Source: Myxococcales bacterium
GTDB taxonomy: Bacteria; Myxococcota_A; Polyangia; Polyangiales; Polyangiaceae
DNA length: 64,000 nucleotides
Direction of reading: 5' to 3'
Assembly: GCA_016794345.1 (NCBI GenBank)
Contig: JAEUKE010000258.1
Coordinates: 62,001-126,000 of the forward strand
Program-made: the position numbers and the translations under genes
The notes under the pieces: model-generated
What the model saw: only the letters and a program-made list of their open reading frames with translations
What the model was told of the DNA's origin: nothing
Database searches by the model: none
Part shown: positions 36,747-45,791 of the stretch, piece by piece
Layout: each line of letters begins with the position of its first letter
Position numbering within the stretch: the first letter of the stretch is position 1

Positions 36747-36799
36747 CGTCGATTCCTCGTCGTTCGCGTTTCGCGGAAGAAAGCTCGGAAGGTGGGCCG

Positions 36800-38386
36800 T
36801 CAGATCCCCGACGTCTCGTCGGGCAGGACCGGCATGGGGTTGGCGTCGCGATCGAACATCGCGCGGGCCGCGTCTTTGCGCGCTTGCGACCGGGCCTTCA
36901 GCTCGTCGCGACCCGCGACGGTCTGGAGCTTGGCCAGGTCCGCTTGGAACGCGGCCTTCGTCTCGTTCAGGTAGGTCGTCTTGGCGAGCGTGAGCTTCTC
37001 GGGAGCGACCGGAGGGTCCGCCAGGAGCGCGCCCACGTACGCACGACGCGCCCCCGCCGGGATCAGGGTCTCGAGCTTGCTGCGAATCGCGGCGCGAACA
37101 TGCGCGTCCACCAGCGCCGGGTCGACCGGCAGCCCCGCGGTCGCGTCGCCGTAGATCGAGCAACGTTTCTCCGAGAAGACGTCGTTCTTGTCGTCGAGCA
37201 GCCGAGCCGCCAGAACCGTTCGCTGGGAGAGGACCTTCTTCTTGATGAGCGCGATCTCGATCCGCTTGTCCATGTCCGAGCGGACGGGCATGAGGACCGG
37301 GAACGTGTCGCCCGCGTAGCTGACGGGCGGCTGGAAGCCGCCGCCGGCTACCGCGCCCGGATCCAGGAAGAGCTCGAGCGGGACGGTGCTGAACGCGGAC
37401 GCGTACTGCAGCTCGGTCTCGCAGAAGACGCTCTTCAGGAGGCCGTCGATCCCCTGCGGCTGATCACCGTCGATGTTCGCCTGGATGAAGCCCGACCCGG
37501 CCACGGAGGCTTGCCCCTCGTTCCAGACGCGGATGGCCGCGGTCATCGTCTTCTCGAGATCGTTCGCCAGGCCGAGGCGCGAGTGGCTGCCGTCGAGCGC
37601 GACCGACTCGTTTACGATCGAGGCGGTCTCTCCGGTGAGCGCGTTCGCCGACTCGGGCAGCGTCTTGTGTGTGCTTACCCAGTTCGTCCAGGGCTCGTGC
37701 ATCTCGTTCATGAGCGGGCCCATGTTGACGTGGCAGTTGTTGCACATGCGGTCCTTCGACTTCTTCGTCGAGACGCGCTTCTTCGCGGGGTCCTTCGTGT
37801 ACGTGTAGACCTCGCCGTCGGGGCGGAGCTGGACGCGCATCAGAGTGCCCGGCTGCGTGGCGCTCTTGCTCGGCGTCATCACGTAGAAGTTGTAGAGGCC
37901 GGTCTTGCGATCGAGCGCCATCACCTCGACGCGATCGAAGACCATCGGGTCTCCGTTCGCCGCGCCGGCCACGTCTGGCGAGCTGAAGAGCGCGGCCATG
38001 AGGCTGTAAGACTGGTAGCTCGGCTCCCCCTCGGGGTTGCCCTCACCGGTGTTGCACCCGGTGACGATCGAGCGCGGCATCAGCTGGTCGGTCTCGTGTT
38101 GCTCTCCGGTCGCTCGGGAGTTGCTCTCCTCGACGACGAAGATCTCCTTCGAGTCGGTCCGCTTGCAGTGTCGTCCGACCCCGAACAGCTTCTCGAACTC
38201 CTGGAAGCTCCGCGGGACCTTGTCGAGGTGCCCCTTGAGAACGTCCGCGACGCGGTCGTCGCCGAAGAGCTCCTTCGTCTCGGCGACGTTCTGCTCGTCT
38301 TCGGTCTCGGGCTCTTCGCAGCCGCCCGCGAGCGCGAGCGAGCCGGCGAGGGTGACGGCGAGGGCAAGGAAGCGAAGGGCTCTCAT
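36800..38386 (-). CDS. Mono-haem cytochrome c lipoprotein, paralogue B
   Basis: A 528-residue lipoprotein with signal MRALRFLALAVTLAGSLALA and lipobox LAGGC, then an acidic linker (EEPETEDEQN). A single haem motif CNNCH is followed by VNMGPLMNEMHEPWTNW. Before it a beta-rich stretch (VEVMALDRKTGLYNFYVM) resembles the corresponding part of paralogue A (VMSFNAKKGVYAFYDLN). The haem-proximal residues and length agree with A, so both probably descend from one gene. It is the middle gene of the operon. The start ATG 38386 is chosen for the signal peptide; an upstream in-frame start would put charged residues first. Confidence 0.78.
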   Translation of the reverse strand: MRALRFLALAVTLAGSLALAGGCEEPETEDEQNVAETKELFGDDRVADVLKGHLDKVPRSFQEFEKLFGVGRHCKRTDSKEIFVVEESNSRATGEQHETDQLMPRSIVTGCNTGEGNPEGEPSYQSYSLMAALFSSPDVAGAANGDPMVFDRVEVMALDRKTGLYNFYVMTPSKSATQPGTLMRVQLRPDGEVYTYTKDPAKKRVSTKKSKDRMCNNCHVNMGPLMNEMHEPWTNWVSTHKTLPESANALTGETASIVNESVALDGSHSRLGLANDLEKTMTAAIRVWNEGQASVAGSGFIQANIDGDQPQGIDGLLKSVFCETELQYASAFSTVPLELFLDPGAVAGGGFQPPVSYAGDTFPVLMPVRSDMDKRIEIALIKKKVLSQRTVLAARLLDDKNDVFSEKRCSIYGDATAGLPVDPALVDAHVRAAIRSKLETLIPAGARRAYVGALLADPPVAPEKLTLAKTTYLNETKAAFQADLAKLQTVAGRDELKARSQARKDAARAMFDRDANPMPVLPDETSGI

Positions 38387-38406
38387 GGCGGGCTCGGAGG
38401 CTCGGA

Positions 38407-39591
38407 TCACTTCGCGGCGGTCTTGGTGAACTCGCTGCAGAACGCGCCTTCCGACTTCGTGCAGGAGCCGGCGTTCTCCACCGCCCGGAGCGGCGCGGTC
38501 ATCACGATGTCTTTGCCGAAGCGGTCGTTGCAGAACGCGAGGAGGTTCTCACTGTAGTCCGCGTTGATCTCGAGGTCGCCGCGCTCGGAGTCGGGCACCT
38601 CGCAGATGGTGAGCTGCTGGTAGTCCTGTCCGCCGACCTTCGCGCGGCGACAGCCGGGCGGGAGCGCGTCTTTGCTCGACCAGGTGCCCTGGAAGAAGCC
38701 CTCGAGCGCGTCCGGGAGCGCGTTGTACGTGCAGCCGCACTCCTGATTCGCGCGCACGACCACCTGGCTGATGTGCGGGTCGCTCATCCGCCAGTCGACG
38801 CCGCCGTGCTCGAGGCGATCGACAGTCATACACGCGGTGAGATCCTTGAACTGGTCGTAGGCCGCGTCGGTCTTCTTGGGGACCTTGGCGCCGAGCTTGG
38901 CGACCTTGTCCCAAGCGGACTTCTTGCTGAGGTCGACGCCGCGACAGAGCTTCTTCAGCTTCTCGGCCTTGTCGGGGTACTTGACCGACGCGAGGTAACA
39001 AGCGGCCTGCCGGTCCTCGTTTTTGTCGGTCTCGACGCCCATCGCGTCGACGACGAGCGTCGTGGCCGCGCCACGCGAGTTGAACTGGCCGTCCATCCGG
39101 ACGAGGGTCGCGTCGAAGGGAACGCCGAAGTTCTCCTTCTTCGACAGCTCGGTCGCGAGGTACTTGTCGCGCGAGTCGCCGACCGAGACGTCCATGTAGA
39201 CGCTGGTGAAGTAGCAGTAGAGCTTCTTCGACGGGTCGACCTCGGCGAAGGTCGTGACGGCCTTGCCGTTCGAGATCGCGTGGTACTCGCAGTACTCCTG
39301 GCCGCGGCCGTCGGACTCACCCATGGGCCCGTCGACGCCCGGGCGGTCGCCGCATTGCCAGCGGACGACACCCTCCGCGAGCTCCTGCGCGCGGACCGCG
39401 GCGTGGCGGGTGATGTTCTGGTCGCAAAGCCCGGCGAGATCGAAAGGCGTCTGCGCGCCCTCGGGGACGACGTCTTGCTCCTCGCCCTCCGTGGCCGATT
39501 CATCGCCGCAGCCGGGGCCCATCATCGCGAGGAGCGAGACCGAGAAGGCCGCGAGACCAAAGGAACCAGTGACAATCCGACGGAAGCTCAT
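38407..39591 (-). CDS. Cysteine-rich secreted lipoprotein, leader of the mono-haem operon
   Basis: A 394-residue lipoprotein (signal SFGLAAFSVSLLAMMGPGC) with an acidic linker GDESATEGEEQDVV like those of the two cytochrome genes that follow. About 14 cysteines are spread over the mature chain (for example CGDRPG, QEYCEYH, ECGCTYN), suggesting disulfides in place of haem; no CxxCH is present. The shared linker style and 20-base spacing to the next gene point to one operon and one complex. The family is not recognised. The gap 39592-39877 before guaB holds no gene and probably the promoter of this operon. Confidence 0.72.
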   Translation of the reverse strand: MSFRRIVTGSFGLAAFSVSLLAMMGPGCGDESATEGEEQDVVPEGAQTPFDLAGLCDQNITRHAAVRAQELAEGVVRWQCGDRPGVDGPMGESDGRGQEYCEYHAISNGKAVTTFAEVDPSKKLYCYFTSVYMDVSVGDSRDKYLATELSKKENFGVPFDATLVRMDGQFNSRGAATTLVVDAMGVETDKNEDRQAACYLASVKYPDKAEKLKKLCRGVDLSKKSAWDKVAKLGAKVPKKTDAAYDQFKDLTACMTVDRLEHGGVDWRMSDPHISQVVVRANQECGCTYNALPDALEGFFQGTWSSKDALPPGCRRAKVGGQDYQQLTICEVPDSERGDLEINADYSENLLAFCNDRFGKDIVMTAPLRAVENAGSCTKSEGAFCSEFTKTAAK

Positions 39592-39877
39592 GGGGAAGAC
39601 CGACCTTGGGTGAGGGCGTGGCCGCCGTTGTGCGACTTTTGCACACCGTGTACCAACCCGCGGTTCCTGCGCGGTCTCGTTACGAACCGGCTTTTCGACT
39701 GAAATTCAACCAGTCCGCGGCCAAGCAAAACAAAACGAGCGCACGAATCCGGTGTCCATGGACCAACAATTCCCCACCCAGGTTGCGCCATCGTCACCTA
39801 CATTGGCGGCCTGCTCCACCGGATCCGAGCGGCCCCCGACGCCCGGCTTGGCGCGCGGCCCCGAGCGGGAGTAATCC

Positions 39878-41341
<1,464 letters not shown>

Positions 41342-41365
41342 CGGCCTGCCCCGTCGCGGACGCGC

Positions 41366-41415
41366 CTGGATCCAGATCCACCCACATGTAGGCTAACCTG
41401 GATCCGCGTGGATCC
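41366..41415. repeat. Cluster of GGATCC palindromes
   Basis: In the gap between guaB and the L,D-transpeptidase gene GGATCC occurs three times (41368, 41400, 41410); the first is within a 10-base palindrome CTGGATCCAG and the others lie ten bases apart as tggatcc direct copies. It may be a binding site for a regulator or only chance in this short stretch. Confidence 0.4.
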
Positions 41416-41485
41416 TGTCGGGGGCCCAAAACCCCGGGATTTCAGCGTTCTAGAGGTTGGCGCGCCCCATGCTCTAGGGCGCGGC

Positions 41486-42703
41486 ATGCTCCTTCGCCGC
41501 GTCCTCCCGCTCGCCCTCGCCCTCGCCGCCACCGCCTCCGTCGGCTGTGAGGAGGAAGATGCCCAGACCGCGGACGACGCGTTCCTGAAGAACGCGGAGA
41601 AGACAGGCGGCAAGAGCCAGAAGTGGATCTACGAGGGCTGGCTGCCGAAGCTCGAGCAGACCTCGGTGTTCGTCTCGCTCAAGGCACACACGCTACGGGC
41701 GAGCGGCCTGCTCCCCGCCGGCTTCGAAGGGCAGCTGCCCTTTTACGCCAGGACAAAGCAAGAGTCTGACGGTCGCACGCGCGTGACCGTCGTGTACCCG
41801 GTGGCGACCGGTGCGATCGATCCTTCCACCGGCAAGGCGCCCGCGGGCCCCGGCCACTACTCGAAGCTCTACGCGGTGCCGTTCACGCCGACCACCGAGA
41901 AGGCCGCATGGGGCGGCTTCCCGTTCATGAAGTACCACGCGACCCGTGGCCTCGCGTTCCATGGGCCGATCACGTCCACCCGCAACGCGGACACGGGTGA
42001 CTGGGAGTGGAGCCTCAAGCGTGGCCCCGTGTCGCACGGCTGCCAGCGCATGCAGGGCGAGCACGTGGTCGAGCTCGCGCACATCCTCGGCATGGACATG
42101 TCGGCGCCGCGTTCCTCGAGCGACACGAAGCAGCTCCCCGTCAGCGTGGACGTGTCGAACGAGTGGGACACCTACGAGGGGAAGTTCGTCGACGTCGACT
42201 ACCCCGCCCTCGCCGGCGTGAAGCGCCCGACCACCAACGTCGACCTGTTCGCGACGTGGGACTCTCGCAACCTGCCGCAGGTCGTCTGCGCGTACGACAA
42301 GAACCGCGCGCTCGACGGCCAGCACTGCGCGAACGTCGGTCCAATCAAGCAAGACCTCGCGACGGGTGAGATGCTCGTCGTCGCCGACACCTCGCCGTGG
42401 ATCGGAACGCCCTGCGACTCGGACGCCGAGTGCGGCTTCACGGCGGACGGCGAGGCCGGCCACTGCCTGAAGGACGGCGGCGACGGCTTCTGCACCGTGC
42501 CCTGCGAAGGCTACTGCTCGGACAAAGACGGGCACGCCTCGACCTTCTGCGCGAAGACCTCGGACGGCGGGACGTGCATGGCCAAGGCCGCGCCCGAGAA
42601 CGAGGGCTGCGCCTCGATCCCGGGCACCTCGGCCGAGACCCGCGAGCGCTTCGTCGGCTCGAGCGGAGCGGCCTCGAAGGTCGCCACCGTCTGCTCCTTC
42701 TGA
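41486..42703 (+). CDS. L,D-transpeptidase (YkuD) lipoprotein with Cys-rich tail
   Basis: A 405-residue exported protein. Signal MLLRRVLPLALALAATASVG, lipobox-like SVGC followed by an acidic EEEDAQT. The YkuD domain (about residues 50-230) holds the motif FHGPI...SHGCQRM with catalytic Cys186 and the His and Arg that normally accompany it, so it should cross-link peptidoglycan or attach proteins to it. After about residue 270 is a Cys-rich segment of about 120 residues (CDSDAECGFTADGEAGHC and on) like those in other secreted myxobacterial proteins, possibly a surface-binding module. The combination is uncommon. ATG 41486 is chosen for the signal peptide. Confidence 0.85.
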   Translation: MLLRRVLPLALALAATASVGCEEEDAQTADDAFLKNAEKTGGKSQKWIYEGWLPKLEQTSVFVSLKAHTLRASGLLPAGFEGQLPFYARTKQESDGRTRVTVVYPVATGAIDPSTGKAPAGPGHYSKLYAVPFTPTTEKAAWGGFPFMKYHATRGLAFHGPITSTRNADTGDWEWSLKRGPVSHGCQRMQGEHVVELAHILGMDMSAPRSSSDTKQLPVSVDVSNEWDTYEGKFVDVDYPALAGVKRPTTNVDLFATWDSRNLPQVVCAYDKNRALDGQHCANVGPIKQDLATGEMLVVADTSPWIGTPCDSDAECGFTADGEAGHCLKDGGDGFCTVPCEGYCSDKDGHASTFCAKTSDGGTCMAKAAPENEGCASIPGTSAETRERFVGSSGAASKVATVCSF

Positions 42704-42779
42704 CCGTCGAGAGCGCGCGACCGAGCTCCCCCTCCGCCACTTGGGCCTCCCGCCCCCCTCACGAGGTGAGGGCCAGGGA

Positions 42780-42832
42780 CGGCTCGAGCCCCTATTCTTT
42801 GAAAGAAGAGCGGGGGCTGCCGCGAAGAGCCG
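42780..42832. other. Nested hairpin in front of the ECF sigma gene
   Basis: Three nested pairs lie between the L,D-transpeptidase stop and the sigma-factor start: CGGCTC (42780-42785) with GAGCCG (42827-42832), AGCCCC (42787-42792) with GGGGCT (42813-42818), and TTCTTT (42795-42800) with AAAGAA (42802-42807). There is no T run, so it is either a leader structure for the sigma operon or an imperfect terminator. Confidence 0.5.
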
Positions 42833-42839
42833 GTAGTCG

Positions 42840-43406
42840 ATGCTCGCTCCGACGATGGCCCTGGCGCAGCCCCTACCCACCGGTGAGATGGTCGTGGCGC
42901 GGGCCGTGACCCCGGCGCTGGGCTTGCGTCCAGTGCTGCGAGCGGTGACGGCCCGCATCCTGCGGCTGCCGCTCGGGCACGCCGACGTCGAGGACTGCGT
43001 GGCGGAGACCTTCCGCCGCATCGTCGAAGGCCAGGGCCGCCTCCGGCCCGGCGAGCCCGTGGGGCCGTGGGCCACGGGCATCGCGAAACACGTGGCGCTC
43101 GATCATCTGCGCTCCCGCAAGCGCGAGCAGCCCGCGGCCGAAGAGGACGAGGCGCCCGACTCGGCTCCCAGCCCGGAAGAAGCGACTGCCCGGGCCCTTC
43201 GTGCCGAGGCGCTCCGCGCCGCGCTCGCCACCCTGGACGAGGGCCCGCGCGAGGCGCTCCTCGCCTTCCACGTCGAAGGCCTCAGCTACCAGGAGATCGC
43301 GGCGCGGCTGTCGATCCCGATGGGCACGGTCGCGACGTGGATCGCGCGGAGCCGGAAGTCGCTCGAGACCACCCTCACCCGCAAAGGACACGGAGAGAAG
43401 CGATGA
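42840..43406 (+). CDS. ECF-type RNA polymerase sigma factor
   Basis: A 188-residue extracytoplasmic-function sigma factor. Region 2 covers about residues 25-95 (HADVEDCVAETFRRIVEGQ, IAKHVALDHLRSRKR) and region 4 about 120-180 (LATLDEGPREALLAFHVEG, LSYQEIAARLSIPMGTVATW). A short Glu/Pro-rich linker joins them. Its stop overlaps the anti-sigma gene start by four bases, the usual arrangement for a sigma/anti-sigma pair. The start codon ATG 42840 follows a long nested hairpin. It probably transcribes its own operon in response to an envelope signal. Confidence 0.92.
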   Translation: MLAPTMALAQPLPTGEMVVARAVTPALGLRPVLRAVTARILRLPLGHADVEDCVAETFRRIVEGQGRLRPGEPVGPWATGIAKHVALDHLRSRKREQPAAEEDEAPDSAPSPEEATARALRAEALRAALATLDEGPREALLAFHVEGLSYQEIAARLSIPMGTVATWIARSRKSLETTLTRKGHGEKR

Positions 43407-43930
43407 ACCCGCAAGACGGCCTCGAGACGCGCTGGGAGCGCGATACGGGCGGCCACCTGACCGACGCGGCGATCGAAGCGCTCGCCGACGCCCAGCCGGT
43501 GTCCGCCTCGAGCGCCGCGCACGTCGAGACGTGTGAGACCTGCAGCGCTCGGCTCGCGGACGCGGCCCTGCGCACCACGACGCTCCACCGAGAGATCCAT
43601 GCGCTGGCGGCGTCACCTCAGGCGCAGGCAGCGCTCGCGCGCCCGCACGCGCGCCGGAGCCCGCTGCCGTACATCGCGGCGGCGCTGATCGTCGGCCTGC
43701 TCGCTTCCGCGCCGAGCGCGGCGTCGCTGCCGCGACAGCTCTCGACCCTGCGGGCGGCGATCAAGCTCCAGGCTGCGGGCTTCAAACAAGTCGGGCTGGC
43801 CGTCTTCGACGAGGTCTCCGGCCCTGTCTCGTCGCTGCTGTTCGCGGCCGTGCTCGTCGCGGCTGGCGTCGCTGTCGCGGTGTGGGGCTCGAAGGACAAA
43901 GAGCGGAGGAGCAACCATGGTTTCGCGTGA
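43403..43930 (+). CDS. Anti-sigma factor with zinc-binding motif, membrane-anchored
   Basis: A 175-residue protein translated from an ATGA overlap with the sigma gene. Residues about 20-60 form a ZAS-type helix with HVETCETCSARL (HxxxCxxC), which usually binds zinc and holds the sigma factor. Two hydrophobic segments follow (about 90-108, LPYIAAALIVGLLAS, and about 143-160, LFAAVLVAAGVAVAVW), so it is an inner-membrane protein. The end overlaps the next gene by 14 bases. All three genes therefore form one tightly coupled operon. Confidence 0.85.
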   Translation: MNPQDGLETRWERDTGGHLTDAAIEALADAQPVSASSAAHVETCETCSARLADAALRTTTLHREIHALAASPQAQAALARPHARRSPLPYIAAALIVGLLASAPSAASLPRQLSTLRAAIKLQAAGFKQVGLAVFDEVSGPVSSLLFAAVLVAAGVAVAVWGSKDKERRSNHGFA

Positions 43931-45158
43931 GAGGCTCATCATCGGATCGGCGACGCTGCTGGCCACCCTCGCCTTGTCCGGCGACGCGCGCGCGGAGGTC
44001 ACGCTCGAGGGAGACTGGCCGGGCGAAGGAGAGGCGGTCTCGCTGGAGCTCTCCGGCGTGTCACGGACCGAGGCGTTGCGCGAGCTCGCCGCCGAGGCCG
44101 GCTGGAGCTTGGTCCTGCGCGACGGCTTCGACGATCGCGTCGACCTCACCGTGAAGGGGCAGCCCGCGAAGAAGGTGCTCGACGCCCTGCTCGACGACGG
44201 CAGCTGGGTGGCGAAGCGCTCGGGCACGATGGTGACGATCAGCCGAACGAAAGGACCGCCCCGCGCCGAGGGCGCCCCGCCCACGGAAGCCGAGGACGAC
44301 ACCGCCCCGCCCGAGAAACAGCGCGACGTCGAGGTGTGGGGCAAGAACCTGCGCATCGGCAAAGACGAGGTCGTTCATGACGTCACCGTCATGGGTGGCA
44401 CGATCGAGATCGAAGGCCGCGTCACCGGCGACCTCGCCGTCGTCGGCGGCCAGGCCAACCTGCTCAAAGGGGCGCACGTCGAGGGCGACGCCAGCGCGAC
44501 GGGTGGCCTCATCCACATCGAAGAAGGGGCGCGCATCGACGGCGATCTCGGCGTGGTCGGCGGATCCATCGAGGGCGCCGAGAACGCGAAGGTGGGCGGC
44601 TCGGTGAAGCTCGATCCGGCCGAGGGCGAGTCGCGCGCGAGCTGGGGAGAGCGCGCGGTCCACAAGATCTCCGAGGCCGTCCGCACCGCCTCGTTCTTCT
44701 TCGTCATCGGCGCGCTCACCATCGCGCTCGGCGGCGCGCGCGCCGAGTCGGTCCGGGCGGAGGTCGCCGCGCGTCCGATGCGATCGGCCGCGATGGGGCT
44801 CGTCGGCATCCTCGGCGCGGCCCTCCTGCTCGTCGTGGCCGCGCTGACGATCATCGGGATCCCCGTGGCGTTCGTCGGGGCGCTCGGCCTGGTCGTCGCC
44901 CTCTTCGCCGGTATCACGAGCGCGCTCACGGTTCTCGGTGCGGCGGTCGCGCGACACAAGACCGAGAACCCGTACATCCACCTCGCGGCGGGGTGTGTGC
45001 TCTTCTTGCTCGCCGGACTCCTTCCCGTGGTCGGCGGCCTCCTGCAGCTCGGCGTCGTCCTCGCCGGCGTCGGCGCGATCGTGACGACGCGCGCAGGGGG
45101 GCTCCTGGACAAGCGCCTCGGCGGCTCCTCGGACAAGAGCGGCGCACCCTACCGCTGA
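43917..45158 (+). CDS. Secretin-N0-like / bactofilin-like membrane protein
   Basis: A 413-residue protein with an unusual domain order. A signal peptide (ATLLATLALSGDARA) is followed by an STN/secretin-N0-like domain at about 25-100 (ALRELAAEAGWSLVLRDG, VKGQPAKKVLDALLDDGSW), an acidic linker, then a beta-helix of bactofilin type at about 145-240 (GGTIEIEGRVTGDLAVVGG, GARIDGDLGVVGGSIEG), and finally four membrane helices (about 260-400). A bactofilin-like layer outside the membrane coupled to helices suggests an envelope scaffold that the sigma system responds to or makes; this is inference. The start overlaps the anti-sigma stop. Confidence 0.8.
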   Translation: MVSRERLIIGSATLLATLALSGDARAEVTLEGDWPGEGEAVSLELSGVSRTEALRELAAEAGWSLVLRDGFDDRVDLTVKGQPAKKVLDALLDDGSWVAKRSGTMVTISRTKGPPRAEGAPPTEAEDDTAPPEKQRDVEVWGKNLRIGKDEVVHDVTVMGGTIEIEGRVTGDLAVVGGQANLLKGAHVEGDASATGGLIHIEEGARIDGDLGVVGGSIEGAENAKVGGSVKLDPAEGESRASWGERAVHKISEAVRTASFFFVIGALTIALGGARAESVRAEVAARPMRSAAMGLVGILGAALLLVVAALTIIGIPVAFVGALGLVVALFAGITSALTVLGAAVARHKTENPYIHLAAGCVLFLLAGLLPVVGGLLQLGVVLAGVGAIVTTRAGGLLDKRLGGSSDKSGAPYR

Positions 45159-45206
45159 TCCGGTCGCCTCTTGCGCCTCGGCGCACCCTCGGTCACCCTT
45201 CTCCCC

Positions 45207-45659
45207 ATGCTCGAGATCATCTGCCTCGCGGTCATCTCGCTCTTCGTATTCCTCCTCGTCGCACGCATCACGAAGAAGGGCGGAGCGAAGCGCAAGACCA
45301 ACGCAGTCCGCGAGTCGGCGGCCGAGGTCTGGGCCCGCGCGGAGACCGCGCGGATCGTGGCCACGAAGCTCGCCGCAGAAGAGGTGGACGTCGCGGCGAC
45401 CCTCGGCGGAAACCCCGATCCGGATCTGGTCTCGCGCATCGAGAAGGCCGTGCAGAAGGTCGAGGTCGTCTACGAGCGCGTCCCCGGCAGCACGACGAGC
45501 GCTGACATCCGCGTGGAGGTCACCTTCGAGGACGGGAGCACCGAGCGCGTCGTGAAGCGGTCGATGTTCGGCGAGCTGCCCGAGACCGTGAAGGACGACT
45601 TCGCCACCAGCGGCGCGGCGCACGTGTTCCGCCCGTGGCTGTTCCCCTGGCAGAGCTGA
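45207..45659 (+). CDS. Membrane-anchored small protein of unknown function
   Basis: A 150-residue protein from ATG 45207 with one N-terminal helix (LEIICLAVISLFVFLLVARI) and a cytoplasmic or periplasmic soluble part: a Lys-rich link, a helical segment AAEVWARAETARIVATKLAA, and a C-terminal beta-like part DIRVEVTFEDGSTERVV. An in-frame ATG at 45171 would lengthen it by twelve residues but lacks the helix at the start. It stands 49 bases after the bactofilin-type gene on the same strand and may be the last gene of that operon. No family is recognised. Confidence 0.68.
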   Translation: MLEIICLAVISLFVFLLVARITKKGGAKRKTNAVRESAAEVWARAETARIVATKLAAEEVDVAATLGGNPDPDLVSRIEKAVQKVEVVYERVPGSTTSADIRVEVTFEDGSTERVVKRSMFGELPETVKDDFATSGAAHVFRPWLFPWQS

Positions 45660-45791
45660 GGAGCCGCCGTCCGAAAAACGGCGGCCGCCTAGCAACTGGC
45701 GGCGCGTCGCGCCGACTTATCGATCGTGGACGTCCACGATCTCGTTCCAGAGCCCCTGCTCCTCCTCCCAACTGAGGTAGGGTGCGGGTCG

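Noticed and set aside
42795..42807. TTCTTT-G-AAAGAA as a promoter element of the ECF type
   Set aside because: It does not resemble the usual AAC -35 motif of ECF promoters and is better explained as the tip of the nested hairpin.
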